Positions 30,495 to 39,643 are shown, counted from the first letter of the stretch. The stretch is 64,000 bases of DNA from Labilithrix sp. (GCA_019637175.1 JAHBWD010000031.1:1-64000), one strand, 5' to 3'. The notes: a model not told the origin generated them from the letters alone. Translations and numbers: made by a program.

Positions 30495-31664
30495 ATGGCG
30501 CCGCGCGAACGCCTGAAGACGCTCGACGAGTTCTCGCTCGCCGATCTCGAAGCCGTGAGGCTCTTGCTCCGCGGCGACTCCGTCATCGACTGGCATCGGC
30601 TCAACTTCAAGGACGACGCCGAGATCCGCGACTTCCTCGTCGCGCAGGAGTTCCGCCCCGAAGAAAACGCCGATCGCGCGCGCATGAACGCGATCAAGGC
30701 CGAGGCCATCAGCTACCTGCGCCGGCACTTCGAGTATCCGATCCCCAAGCCCGTCGAGCAGGCTTCGGTCGAGGAGCTCTTCTGGCTCGCGACCGGCCGC
30801 GGTCATCGGCAGACGTGCGCGTGCACCATCCTGAAGTGCACGCACATCATCCATCACCTCGACGGGCGCGAGCTGCTCTTCATGCTCCCCATGTCCGACC
30901 AGGAGATCTTCCACCTCGTCGAGGAGAAGGTGTACCGCGTCATCGGCAGCATGCTCGCCGAGGGCTTTCCCATCACCGAGTTCGTCGGCGGCCGGAAGAA
31001 CAAAGACTCGCTCTACACCAAGCTCTTGTCGAAGCGCGAGTCCGTCTCGGCGCAGATCTTCGACAAGCTCCGCTTTCGGATCGTGGCGCGCGAGCGCGAC
31101 GACATCTTTCCGATCGTGCAGTTTCTGCAGAAGAAGCTCTTCCCGTTCAACTACGTGATCCCGAGCCAGAGCATCAACTCGATCTTCCAGTTCAAGCGCT
31201 ACTGCCAGACGCACGATCACTTGAAGGGCTACCTCGCCGACATGCAGGCGGGCGCCGACGAAGACTACACGCCGAGCGACAACGTCTTCTCGGCCGACAA
31301 CTATCGCGTCATCCACTTCGTCGTCGACATGCCGGTGCGCCTGCCGCGCAAGCTGCTCGAGCGCGCGCCTTCGAGCGCGTGGTCGCTCGGTCCGGTCGTC
31401 TTCGTCATCTGCGAGTTCCAGGTGATCGACCGCGAGACCGAGGCGGCGAACGAGCAGGGCGAGGCGTCGCATGCGAAGTACAAAGATCGCCAAAAGAAGG
31501 CGGTGATCCGCCGGCTCCAGCTCGGCATGCGCGAGATGAAGACGCCCACCTTCTCGAAGCGCGAGGAGCCGGCGCCCGCAGGCAGGCCGTCGGGGCCGCC
31601 GAGCGTTCGCCCTCCCGCGCCGAGCGTTCGCCCTCCCCCGCCCGGCCGCAAGCGGCCGCGGTGA
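30495..31664 (+). CDS. TIGR04552-like protein with divergent RelA/SpoT-type nucleotidyltransferase features
   Basis: 389 residues from the ATG at 30495 (GTG two codons earlier possible). It resembles a myxobacterial family I know as TIGR04552. The centre carries blocks in the order of the (p)ppGpp synthetase fold: KDSLYTKLLSK near 170-180, FDKLRFRIV at 189 onward (compare the YDLxxxR strand), NYRVIHFVV near 269 (compare YQSLH), and EFQVIDRETEAANEQGEASH near 307 (compare EVQIRT...AEHGIAAH). The acidic residues expected for Mg2+ binding (Asp190, Glu307) are retained. A Pro/Arg-rich tail follows. Synthetase activity is inference; the family itself is uncharacterised to my knowledge. Confidence 0.6.
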   Translation: MAPRERLKTLDEFSLADLEAVRLLLRGDSVIDWHRLNFKDDAEIRDFLVAQEFRPEENADRARMNAIKAEAISYLRRHFEYPIPKPVEQASVEELFWLATGRGHRQTCACTILKCTHIIHHLDGRELLFMLPMSDQEIFHLVEEKVYRVIGSMLAEGFPITEFVGGRKNKDSLYTKLLSKRESVSAQIFDKLRFRIVARERDDIFPIVQFLQKKLFPFNYVIPSQSINSIFQFKRYCQTHDHLKGYLADMQAGADEDYTPSDNVFSADNYRVIHFVVDMPVRLPRKLLERAPSSAWSLGPVVFVICEFQVIDRETEAANEQGEASHAKYKDRQKKAVIRRLQLGMREMKTPTFSKREEPAPAGRPSGPPSVRPPAPSVRPPPPGRKRPR

Positions 31665-31677
31665 GCGTTCCGCTCAC
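31661..31677. terminator. Perfect hairpin at the end of the RelA/SpoT-like gene
   Basis: GTGAGCG (31661-31667) and CGCTCAC (31671-31677) form a perfect seven-pair stem with a TTC loop, overlapping the stop codon at 31662-31664 and lying between convergent genes. No T-run follows, so terminator function is plausible but unproven. Confidence 0.4.
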
Positions 31678-31727
31678 GCCCCTCTCGGAATCTGACGCGC
31701 TCGAAGACTTGCGCTCTCCGCGCTGAA

Positions 31728-32492
31728 TCAGTCGGCCCGCGCGAAGCGCAGGATGACGGGCATGAAGAAGAGGATCGTCGCGAGCGCGAGACCGGCGCAC
31801 GTGATCGCCATGCCGACGCGGAAGGTCTTGGGCTCGTAAGCCCTCAGCGCCGCCTCGTAGAGCGCGACGTCGGGCGATCGGCGCCGGCGGAGCGACTCGA
31901 GGTCGCTGCGGAGCTCGAGCTGCCTCCAGAGGACGCGGAGCGCATAGCGCGGCGTCTGCCACATCTTGTCGGGCGGCGACGGGTACTTGGCGACGACCGC
32001 CGCGGGATCGGGGCGCGACGGCGGAGGCGGCTGCGCCGAAGCGCCGGCCGGGACGACCGAGCCTCGCGAGCTCGGCGGAGCGCTCGGGATCGGCGCGGGA
32101 CCGAGCGAACGAGGGTGCGAGCTCGTCGGCGCAGGCGGCATCGCGGGCGCATGCCCGCTCGTGCGGGGCGCCGCCATGGATCCACTCGGCCGGACGCTCA
32201 CGTTCGGGCGCGACGAGACAGGCGCGGGGGGCATCGCCAGATCGGGCACGAGGCCCGGATCGCTGCCCGGCGCGCGCGACGGCGCTTGCGGAGGCGGCGC
32301 GGACACATGCGGCTGACCCCTCGGTAGGTCGAGCTCCAGCGAGCCGCTCGCCGGAGCCTCGTCGTCGTCGAAGTCGAGCCCGCCGCCGTCGTAGCTGGAC
32401 GACGCACCAGTGCCGACGCTGCTCCCCTTCTCGAGGTCCAGCCCGCCCCCACCGAGGTCGTCGTCGAAGTCGTCGCCGAGCGTTCGAGCCAC
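31728..32492 (-). CDS. Hypothetical protein with disordered N-terminus and C-terminal membrane helix
   Basis: 254 residues from a GTG at 32492. The first 175 residues are low-complexity: acidic Gly/Asp-rich, then Pro/Ser/Ala-rich. Residues about 180-220 are basic and helical (ALRVLWRQLELRSDLESLRRRR) and precede one transmembrane helix (FRVGMAITCAGLALATILFFMPVIL) with a basic tail, so the N-terminus is probably cytoplasmic. It is divergent from, and starts 74 bases from, the DUF507 gene. No family recognised. Confidence 0.6.
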   Translation of the reverse strand: MARTLGDDFDDDLGGGGLDLEKGSSVGTGASSSYDGGGLDFDDDEAPASGSLELDLPRGQPHVSAPPPQAPSRAPGSDPGLVPDLAMPPAPVSSRPNVSVRPSGSMAAPRTSGHAPAMPPAPTSSHPRSLGPAPIPSAPPSSRGSVVPAGASAQPPPPSRPDPAAVVAKYPSPPDKMWQTPRYALRVLWRQLELRSDLESLRRRRSPDVALYEAALRAYEPKTFRVGMAITCAGLALATILFFMPVILRFARAD

Positions 32493-32565
32493 TTGAACCC
32501 CGATGGTAGCGGAGCTGGCTTCGCTTTTCGACGTCCTTCGACTACCGTCCGCGCCGGTTCCCTCG

Positions 32566-33087
32566 ATGCGCCTCTACAACGCCAAGGTCCCCACCATCTC
32601 CCAAGAGGTCGTGCGCACGCTTTTGTCCTCGAAAGACATCGACGTCGAGGACCCGAGCGCCCAGCGCGAGGTCGTCGCGGACGTCGAGTCGGTCCTCCGG
32701 AGCTTCCTCGAGACCGAGCGCGTCGTCGACGAGAAGACCCGCGAGCTGCTCCAGCGCACGGGCCGCGGCCCTTCCGAGTTCGGAAAGGTGAAGCAGCAAG
32801 TCGCCGAGCACCACGGGATCAAGGTGGGCGACGAGATGCTCGACTACCTGCTCGATCAGGTCGTCGCCATGCTCATGCACTCTTCGCACGTCGAAGAGGT
32901 CTTCGCCGAAGACGTCGATCTCCGCCGTCACATGGCGCCGGTCTTCAAGCGGCACATGCAGGTCGACACCGACGTCGACACCGAGGTTCGCGCGCAGCTC
33001 AAGCACGTGAAGGAAGGCACGTCGCAGTGGGACATCGAGTATGCCCGCGCGATGGAGGCGGTGAAGCGGAGGCGCGGCCTCGGCTGA
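32566..33087 (+). CDS. DUF507 family protein
   Basis: 173 residues. The ATG at 32566 is chosen because DUF507 proteins begin MRLY...; an in-frame ATG at 32503 would add 21 unlikely residues. The sequence MRLYNAKVPTISQEVVRTLLS, DVESVLRSFLETERVVDEKTRELL, and the second-half IEYARAMEAVKRRRGLG are diagnostic of the family, here as a fused double-length protein. Alpha-helical, cytoplasmic, function unknown. It is followed closely by yicC and gmk, so it may share their promoter. Confidence 0.85.
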   Translation: MRLYNAKVPTISQEVVRTLLSSKDIDVEDPSAQREVVADVESVLRSFLETERVVDEKTRELLQRTGRGPSEFGKVKQQVAEHHGIKVGDEMLDYLLDQVVAMLMHSSHVEEVFAEDVDLRRHMAPVFKRHMQVDTDVDTEVRAQLKHVKEGTSQWDIEYARAMEAVKRRRGLG

Positions 33088-33109
33088 CCGCCGCCGGCCC
33101 GATCTCGAA

Positions 33110-34030
33110 ATGCGGAGCATGACCGGTTTCGGCGTCGGCGAGGCACCTCTCGCGTTCGCGCTCCCGTTGAGCGGGCCGACGCGAGACGAAGGCAGCGGCG
33201 CCTACGGCAAGCTCACGCTCGAGATCCGCTCGGTCAACCATCGCTACCTCGACGTGCGGGTCAAGGCGCCGAGCCAGCTCCCCGACCTCGTGAGCGCCGT
33301 CGAGGCGATCGCCCGCGAGCGCCTCACGCGAGGTCGCTTCGACGTGAGCGTGCGCATCGAGGGCGCGGCGCCGTTCGCGGTGACGATCCACGCGGCGCGC
33401 GCGCGGAGCGTGTTCGCCGCGCTCGTGGCGCTCCGCGACGAGCTCGCCCCCGACGCGGAGGTGCCGCTCTCGCTCCTCGGGTCGGTGCCGGATCTGTTCG
33501 TGCCGTCGATCGAGCAGCAAGGCGAAGCCGTTCGCGTGGCGCTCATCGCGGCCTTCGACGCGGCGCTCCGCTCGCTCGACGCGATGCGCCTCCGCGAAGG
33601 GCTCGCGCTCGGCGACGACATCGTGCGCCGCCTCGCCACGGTGCGGAAGCTCGCGCAGCAGGTCGGCGAGCGGAGCCCCACGGTCGTCGAGGTCTACAAG
33701 AAGAAGTTGAAGGAGCGGGCCGAGCGCTTGCGCATGGTCTCCGAGATCGAGGTCGACGCCGGGAGGCTCGAGCAGGAGCTCGCGCTCTTCGCCGATCGCG
33801 TGGACGTCTGCGAGGAGCTGACGCGCCTCGAGAGTCACACCGCCCACTTCGAGTCGCTGGTGGTGAGCGAGGGCGCCGTCGGGCGGAGGCTCGACTTCTT
33901 GCTCCAGGAGATGGCCCGTGAGGCCAACACGATCGGGGCCAAGAGCCAAGACGTCGAGATCGCGCACGCCGTCGTCGATCTGAAGGCCGAGATCGAGCGG
34001 ATGCGCGAGCAGGTCCAGAACATCGAGTAG
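33110..34030 (+). CDS. yicC: YicC-family endoribonuclease
   Basis: 306 residues. It begins with the family hallmark MRSMTGFG, includes EIRSVNHRYLDV in the N-terminal YicC domain, and ends with the DUF1732 block: LDFLLQEMAREANTIGAKS then HAVVDLKAEIERMREQVQNIE. YicC proteins have been described as endoribonucleases acting on mRNA and small RNAs. An insertion after MTGFG (ALPLSGPTRDEGSGAYG) lengthens the first loop compared with E. coli. The guanylate kinase gene lies 36 bases downstream, the usual yicC-gmk order. Confidence 0.93.
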   Translation: MRSMTGFGVGEAPLAFALPLSGPTRDEGSGAYGKLTLEIRSVNHRYLDVRVKAPSQLPDLVSAVEAIARERLTRGRFDVSVRIEGAAPFAVTIHAARARSVFAALVALRDELAPDAEVPLSLLGSVPDLFVPSIEQQGEAVRVALIAAFDAALRSLDAMRLREGLALGDDIVRRLATVRKLAQQVGERSPTVVEVYKKKLKERAERLRMVSEIEVDAGRLEQELALFADRVDVCEELTRLESHTAHFESLVVSEGAVGRRLDFLLQEMAREANTIGAKSQDVEIAHAVVDLKAEIERMREQVQNIE

Positions 34031-34066
34031 CTGGCCGATTCCTCGCGGGTCCTCTAGACTCGTGCC

Positions 34067-34690
34067 GTGGTCGATCCCTTTCTGCTGTTGATCCTCTCGT
34101 CGCCGAGCGGCGCCGGGAAGACCACGCTGACGCGAAAGCTCCAGGAGAGGTTCCCCGCGCTGCGGTTCAGCGTCTCGCACACGACGCGGAGCCCGCGCGC
34201 CAACGAGGTCGACGGAAAGGACTACCACTTCGTCGATCGCAAGTCGTTCGACGACCTCGTGGAGAAGGACGCCTTCGTCGAGTGGGCACACGTCCACGAG
34301 AACTGCTACGGGACTTCGCGGGCGGAGATCGATCGCGCCCGCGCCGAGCGCGGCTGTTCGGGGATGATCTTCGACGTCGACTACCAGGGCGCGCGCCAGA
34401 TCCGCGCGAAGCAGCCCGACGCCGTGGCGGTGTTCATCCTCCCGCCGTCGATGACCGAGCTCGAGAGGCGCCTCCGCGGCCGCGCGAGTGAGAGCGACGA
34501 GGTCGTGCGGCGCCGCTTCGCCGCCGCGCAGATCGAGATCGAGCACTACGGCTTCTTCGACTACCTCGTGGTCAATGACGACATCGAGGGCGCGTTCAAG
34601 CACCTCGAGGGGATCGTCCTCGCCGAGCGTTCGCGCCGCTTCCGCCGCGCCGACCTCGCGGAGCGCTTGCTCCGCGGCGGCAAGCTCTGA
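34067..34690 (+). CDS. gmk: Guanylate kinase
   Basis: 207 residues from a GTG at 34067. P-loop SSPSGAGKTT at 11-20; the GMP-binding segment SVSHTTRSPRANEVDGKDYHFV and FVEWAHVHENCYGTSR; the Walker-B-like FDVDYQGARQI; and the lid REASE-type RGRASESDEVVRRR. The enzyme phosphorylates GMP to GDP with ATP. No rpoZ gene follows, although this is a common neighbour. It converges with the receiver-domain gene with no gap (stops abut at 34690/34691). Confidence 0.95.
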   Translation: MVDPFLLLILSSPSGAGKTTLTRKLQERFPALRFSVSHTTRSPRANEVDGKDYHFVDRKSFDDLVEKDAFVEWAHVHENCYGTSRAEIDRARAERGCSGMIFDVDYQGARQIRAKQPDAVAVFILPPSMTELERRLRGRASESDEVVRRRFAAAQIEIEHYGFFDYLVVNDDIEGAFKHLEGIVLAERSRRFRRADLAERLLRGGKL

Positions 34691-35182
34691 TCATCGCGAC
34701 GCCGCCACGCCGAGCAGCGTGAGGACCTTCGCGAGCAGGTCCTTGGGGAGGCATGGCTTCGTGCAGATCTCGTCGGCGCCCGCCGCGCGCGCGCGCGCGA
34801 AGTCTTCGTCTTGCGTCGCGTGCCCGGTGAGCACGAGGACGATGATGCCCTTCGTGCGCGCCCTCGACTTGATGAGGCGCGTGGCCTCCCAGCCGTCGAC
34901 GCGAGGCATCGCGAGGTCCATCACGATGAGATCGGGCGGCTCCTTCGCGACGATCGCGAGGACCTCTCGTCCGTCGGCGGCCTCGGCGACCCTGAGCCCG
35001 GCGTACGCGAAGTACGCCGCGTAGAGCTGGCGGTTGTCTTCGACGTCGTCGGCGATCACGATGTAGGGCGGTGCACGATCCGGCAGCGGCTTGCGGCGGA
35101 CGGACGTGGTGAGGGCTTCGGTGGTGCTCGAAGCACCGCGGCGCTTGATCGGTCTTCGCCGAGCGCCAGCGATTCGATCCAT
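34691..35182 (-). CDS. Single-domain response regulator (receiver)
   Basis: 163 residues from the ATG at 35182. A basic N-terminal extension of about 38 residues precedes one receiver domain: YIVIADDVEDNRQL with the acidic pocket, phospho-acceptor Asp in LIVMDLAMPRVDGWEA, Thr in LVLTGHAT and Lys in CTKPCLPKDLL. There is no output domain, so it would act through protein contacts, as CheY or Spo0F do. Its kinase is not adjacent. The ATG follows a short divergent gap from no other gene; the aquaporin gene lies upstream on the same strand. Confidence 0.9.
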   Translation of the reverse strand: MDRIAGARRRPIKRRGASSTTEALTTSVRRKPLPDRAPPYIVIADDVEDNRQLYAAYFAYAGLRVAEAADGREVLAIVAKEPPDLIVMDLAMPRVDGWEATRLIKSRARTKGIIVLVLTGHATQDEDFARARAAGADEICTKPCLPKDLLAKVLTLLGVAASR

Positions 35183-35263
35183 GGACAATCTCGAGCCTCG
35201 CAGATGCCGCAGCGGCGAACAACGAGGCTCTCCGCCGCAGCCTCGCGGCGGGAGATTGTTTCG

Positions 35264-36052
35264 TCAGGGCGTCGTGGTGGCCTCGCGCGTGACGATTTCG
35301 GCTTCCGTCACGGTCACCGCGACCTCCGCTGGCGCTTGTTCGCGGCCCGCGACGGCCCGATAGATGGCCGCCCCGAGGAGCCCGCCCGCGAGAGGCGCGA
35401 CCCAGAAGAACCAGAGCTGCGCGAGCGCGGCGCCCCCCGCGAACAGCGCCACGCCCGTGCTGCGCGCGGGGTTCACCGACGTGCTCGTGACCGGGATCAT
35501 CACGAGGTGGATCAACGTCAGGCACAGACCGATCGCGAGCGGCGCGAGCGCCTTGCTCGCGACCGTCTCTTCGGTGCGCGTCATCGCGAGGATCACGAGC
35601 ACGAACATCGCCGTCATGACGACCTCGGCGACGAAGCACGCCTCGGCTCCGTATCCACCCGGCGAGTGCGCGCCGTAGCCGTTGGTCGCGAAGCCCGTCG
35701 CGACGTCGAACATCGGAGCCCCGCGCGCGACGAAGTAGAGTACGCCGCCTGCGAGCGTCGCGCCGACGAGCTGCGCGAGCACGTACGGCACGACCCAGCT
35801 CTTCGGCACGCGCTTGGCCACGGCCAGCCCGACGGTGACGGCCGGGTTGAAGTGCGCACCCGAGATGGATCCGAGCGCGAACGCTCCGGTCATCAGCGCG
35901 AGCCCGAACGCGAGCGCGATGCGCACGAGCCCCGCGCTGCCCTCGACGTTCAGCTTCGCGCCGAGGACGGCCGCGCCGCAACCTCCGAGCACCAACCAGA
36001 ACGTGCCGAGGATCTCCGCCGTCGCGCGCCGCATGATGGTGTAGCTCTGCAT
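35264..36052 (-). CDS. aqpZ: Aquaporin Z-like MIP channel
   Basis: 262 residues from the ATG at 36052, with AGGGAG upstream. Six membrane helices and two NPA half-helices are visible: SGAHFNPAVTVGLA in the first half and TSVNPARSTGVALF in the second. A His in the second half (LIHLVMIPVTSTSVNPAR) and the Arg after the second NPA match the narrow selectivity filter of water channels, favouring AqpZ over a glycerol facilitator. The C-terminal tail is long and Glu/Thr-rich. Inner membrane; water flux and osmotic adaptation. Confidence 0.9.
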   Translation of the reverse strand: MQSYTIMRRATAEILGTFWLVLGGCGAAVLGAKLNVEGSAGLVRIALAFGLALMTGAFALGSISGAHFNPAVTVGLAVAKRVPKSWVVPYVLAQLVGATLAGGVLYFVARGAPMFDVATGFATNGYGAHSPGGYGAEACFVAEVVMTAMFVLVILAMTRTEETVASKALAPLAIGLCLTLIHLVMIPVTSTSVNPARSTGVALFAGGAALAQLWFFWVAPLAGGLLGAAIYRAVAGREQAPAEVAVTVTEAEIVTREATTTP

Positions 36053-36143
36053 GCGATCCAGTCTCCCTCGCGAGAGAAGAATCATCCGCGGGCACAGTCG
36101 CAACGCGGAGAGTCGCCGCGCGTGCGCGCTCGCGTTCGCGCGA

Positions 36144-38543
36144 TCAGTGAGCGTTCGCGCGCGCCAGCAGCTCGAGGGCGATGGCCTTGCGACCCTCGCC
36201 GACGCCGGCGTCGGGGCCGACGCACGCGGGGCAGCCGGACGTACACGGGCAGCCCTCGATGAGACGCCGCGCGCGAGAGAGGAGCACGTCGCGCTGCGCG
36301 AAGATCCGCTCGGCGAGGCCGATGCCTCCGGGCGTGTGCTCGTAGAGGAAGAGCGTCGGGCTGTAGCCGGCCTCGAGCCCGCGCGCGCCGCGGACCTTGC
36401 GCGGGATCGCGGGCTCGTCGTCGGCGTCGCCCAGCGCGGTGTCGCCGAGCGTGCACCCGAGATCGCGCGGATCGCACATGAGCGCCAGCGTCGAGACCGT
36501 CTCGAGCGCGATGCCCAGGCCGCGCAGCCCGTCGATGGCGGCGGCGCGCCCGTGGGGGATCTCCTCGCACACGCTCTCGGGCACCGTGAGCCAGAACGCC
36601 GTCGTGTGCATCTGCATCTCCGGCAGACGCACGTCGCCGTAGCCCGCGTTCTCGTGCGTGTAGAACTTGATCTTCTTGTAGCCGACGACCTTCTCGACGA
36701 CCGACACCTCGCCCCACCCCGACGGGAACGGCTCCTCCGTATCGCCGTCTCCGCGCGCGACGTCGAGCTCCTCGAGGACGGTCACGGTGGTGTACGTCAT
36801 CGCGTCCGTCCAGTAGTCCGGCTTGACCTTGCGGACGAACGCCTTGTGGTTCTCGTAGTCGAACTTCTCGACCTGCCAGCACTCGCCGTCGTGCTGGTAG
36901 ATCGCCTGCTCGTGCACCATCGTGTGCGCGCCGCGCCAGTCGATCTCCGCGATCGTCTCGTCGTGCTCGGCGTCGATGATGACGACGTTGTCCCAGCCCA
37001 CGCTGCGGAGCGAGACGTCGTTCGCGGGATAGGCGTCGGCCGCCCAATGAAAGGTTCGCGTACGTTCGCACTCGTGGAGCACGCGGTGCTGCACCAGGAA
37101 GTCGAGGGCCGAGGCCGTGTCGTCGGCGTCGAGCGTTCCGAACCGCTCTCCTCGCCGGAACGGCAGCTCGAACGCTGCGCACTTCAGGTGTTGGATCAGG
37201 ATCTCGGGGTTGTCGGGATCGATCCGCGCCTCCTCGACCGGCGCCCCGAGGAGGTAGCTCGGCTCCCGCGCGAGGTACTGATCGAGCGGCGCGCTCGACG
37301 TGACGAGCACGCAGATGGAACGGTCGCCTCGCCTGCCGGCGCGGCCGAAGCGCTGCCACGTGGCCGCGACCGAGCCGGGGTAGCCGGCGCAGATCACCGC
37401 GTCGAGGCCGCCGATGTCGATGCCGAGCTCGAGCGCGTTCGTCGCGATGACGCAGAGCACCTCGCCGCTCCTGAGCTTGCGCTCGATCTCGCGGCGCTGC
37501 TCGGGCAGATAGCCGCCGCGATAGCCCATGATCCGCGACGGATCGATCTCGGGGGCGACCTTGTCGCGCAGGTAGCGGAGCATCACCTCGACGTTGTTCC
37601 GCGACTGGCCGAACACGATCGTGGGCACGTGCGCGCGCACGAGATCGGTCGCGAGCATCACCGCTTGCTTCACGTAGCTCGCGCGGATGCCGAGCTCGGC
37701 GTTGACCACCGGCGGGTTGAAGAGGAAGACGCGCCGCTCGCCTCGAGGCGCGCCGTTCTCGGTGATGGCTGTGACGTTCTCGGTCCCGAAGAGGCGCGCG
37801 GCGTGCTCGGCGGGGTTGCCGATCGTCGCCGTGGCGCCGATGAGCACCGGGTTCGACCCGTGAAAGCGCGCGACGCGCATCAGGCGGCGGATCACGTTCG
37901 CGACGTGGGAGCCGAAGACTCCCTTGTACGTGTGGAGCTCGTCGACGACGACGTACTTCAAGTTCTGGAGCGTGCGCGCCCACGCCGTGTGGTGCGGGAG
38001 GATGCCGGCGTGGAGCATGTCGGGGTTCGTGAGGATGATCCCCGAGCGCTCGCGCGCCGCGCGTCGCGCGTCGCCCGGCGTGTCGCCGTCGTAGACCACG
38101 GCGCCCGACGCGAGGCCCGCGGCGCGCATCAGATCGCGGAGGCCCGCCTCCTGATCGCGCGCGAGCGCCTTCGTCGGATAGAAGTAGAGCGCGCGCGCGT
38201 CTGGATCGGCGAGCAGCGAGGTCAGCACGGGCAGGTGGAAGCAGTAGCTCTTGCCGCTGGCCGTCGGCGTCGCCACGACCACCGCGCTCGACGCCTCGCG
38301 CGCGGCGACGAAGGCCCGCGCCTGGTGCTGGTAGAGCTCGGTCACGCCGCGCCCGCGGAGGGCGAACGCGAGCTGCGAAGGCATCCCCGGAGGCAAGCCC
38401 GCGGTGCGCGGCTCGTGGCCCGGCACCGTCTCGTCGGCCGTGAAACATGGTTTCACGGTGCGACTCTCGAGCCAGTCTTCGACGACCGCGTCGACCCCGC
38501 GAGCCCCCTTCCACGGCACTCGGTTCTTGCGTCGTGCCCGCAT
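36144..38543 (-). CDS. DEAD/DEAH-box helicase of the YprA/MrfA type with DUF1998 domain
   Basis: 799 residues from the ATG at 38543. N-terminal RecA lobe: TPTASGKS (Walker A) at about 92-99, YPTKALARDQ, TNPDMLH, and the DEAH variant DELH at 201-204 with ATATIGN. Second lobe: ATNALELGIDIGG and QRFGRAGRRGD. The C-terminal DUF1998-like region ends in the cysteine cluster CPCTSGCPACVG, a probable Zn site. This architecture defines the MrfA/YprA/Hrq1-like SF2 helicases, linked to repair of mitomycin-induced and other DNA lesions. Divergent from lspA. Confidence 0.92.
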   Translation of the reverse strand: MRARRKNRVPWKGARGVDAVVEDWLESRTVKPCFTADETVPGHEPRTAGLPPGMPSQLAFALRGRGVTELYQHQARAFVAAREASSAVVVATPTASGKSYCFHLPVLTSLLADPDARALYFYPTKALARDQEAGLRDLMRAAGLASGAVVYDGDTPGDARRAARERSGIILTNPDMLHAGILPHHTAWARTLQNLKYVVVDELHTYKGVFGSHVANVIRRLMRVARFHGSNPVLIGATATIGNPAEHAARLFGTENVTAITENGAPRGERRVFLFNPPVVNAELGIRASYVKQAVMLATDLVRAHVPTIVFGQSRNNVEVMLRYLRDKVAPEIDPSRIMGYRGGYLPEQRREIERKLRSGEVLCVIATNALELGIDIGGLDAVICAGYPGSVAATWQRFGRAGRRGDRSICVLVTSSAPLDQYLAREPSYLLGAPVEEARIDPDNPEILIQHLKCAAFELPFRRGERFGTLDADDTASALDFLVQHRVLHECERTRTFHWAADAYPANDVSLRSVGWDNVVIIDAEHDETIAEIDWRGAHTMVHEQAIYQHDGECWQVEKFDYENHKAFVRKVKPDYWTDAMTYTTVTVLEELDVARGDGDTEEPFPSGWGEVSVVEKVVGYKKIKFYTHENAGYGDVRLPEMQMHTTAFWLTVPESVCEEIPHGRAAAIDGLRGLGIALETVSTLALMCDPRDLGCTLGDTALGDADDEPAIPRKVRGARGLEAGYSPTLFLYEHTPGGIGLAERIFAQRDVLLSRARRLIEGCPCTSGCPACVGPDAGVGEGRKAIALELLARANAH

Positions 38544-38696
38544 GTTCGACCTCCGGAACGGTACCTGAACATCCAAGCAGGCCTCGCCGCAAAAGGCAAA
38601 GCCGAACGTGAGCGTGACAGCGCCCGCTTCATTGAGTACCGTGCGCCGTCCTCAGGCTGGCATTCCTCGCGCGCCGCCTGAACATGCGCGCACGCG

Positions 38697-39566
38697 ATGA
38701 ACGACGAACACGCCCCTCCCGAGAACGCGCAAGCGGCCCCCGAGCCCGCGGCTCCTCCGCCCCCGCCGGTGGCGCCCGATCCGCCCGCGCCGCCCGATCC
38801 GCCCGCGCCCCCGCCGATCGCGCCCGACGTGCCGCGCCTCGGTCGACCCGCCGGAACGTCGAAGCAGATCCCCGAAACGATCCTCGGCCCGCGTCCGTCG
38901 CCGACGTTCCTCGCGGTCGTTTCGATCGCGTCGCTCGCGTCGGACGTCATCACGAAGCTCTGGGCGGAGAAGAAGCTCGAGGGATACCCGGGCTACGTCA
39001 ACGTCATCGACAACCACCTGATGTTCGTCCTCGCGAAGAACAAGGGCGGCGCGTGGGGCCTCTTGCAGGGCCAGAGCGAGAACGTGCGCAGGCCGTTCTT
39101 CCTCCTCGTGTCGGTCGCCGCGATCGCGTTCATCGTCACGCTCTATCGACGGCTCCAGCCGCGGCAATACGCGCTCAAGTGGGGCCTGCCGCTCGTGCTC
39201 GGCGGCGCGCTCGGCAACGTCTTCGATCGCATTCGCTACGGCTACGTCATCGACTTCATCGACTACCGCGCCGACTGGATCAAGAAGCTCAACGAGCTCA
39301 TCCAGAAGAAGTATCCCGGGCACATCGTGACCGACCACTGGCCGACGTTCAACGTGGCCGACATCGCGATCTGCGTCGGCGTGGGCCTCATGGCCGTCGA
39401 CATGCTCACGTCGCGTCGAGGAAAGAAGCCGACGCCGGAGCCCGACGTCCCCGTCGAGGCGGCGCCGATCGGCGAGCTCGCCCCCGAGCCGCCGCCGGCC
39501 AGCGCGCCGGTGGAGACGAGCGCGGCCCCCGCGGGCGCGGATCCGGGCTCGACCGCGGAGCGCTGA
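38697..39566 (+). CDS. lspA: Lipoprotein signal peptidase (signal peptidase II), extended
   Basis: 289 residues, against about 160 for the usual enzyme. The catalytic core lies at about 68-240 with four membrane helices, N-terminal helix LAVVSIASLASDVITKLWA, the first Asp in GNVFDRIRYGYVIDFID and the second in FNVADIAIC. It cleaves the signal peptide of prolipoproteins after lipidation of the +1 Cys, and this window alone contains a dozen predicted lipoproteins. A Pro/Ala/Asp-rich N-terminal extension of about 50 residues and a similar C-terminal tail of about 45 residues are unusual and probably disordered. Confidence 0.93.
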   Translation: MNDEHAPPENAQAAPEPAAPPPPPVAPDPPAPPDPPAPPPIAPDVPRLGRPAGTSKQIPETILGPRPSPTFLAVVSIASLASDVITKLWAEKKLEGYPGYVNVIDNHLMFVLAKNKGGAWGLLQGQSENVRRPFFLLVSVAAIAFIVTLYRRLQPRQYALKWGLPLVLGGALGNVFDRIRYGYVIDFIDYRADWIKKLNELIQKKYPGHIVTDHWPTFNVADIAICVGVGLMAVDMLTSRRGKKPTPEPDVPVEAAPIGELAPEPPPASAPVETSAAPAGADPGSTAER

Positions 39567-39643
39567 CGATCCGCCGGCCGACCCGGTAAATCGCGGCAAA
39601 TCGCGGTGGCGCCGCTGGTACGCCGCGTGCGACGTCGCCGTTC

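Noticed and set aside
36051..38681. A long plus-strand open frame opposite the helicase gene.
   Set aside because: It is a by-product of high GC: composition is Arg/Ala/Asp-rich with no family pattern, while the opposite frame has clear helicase motifs.
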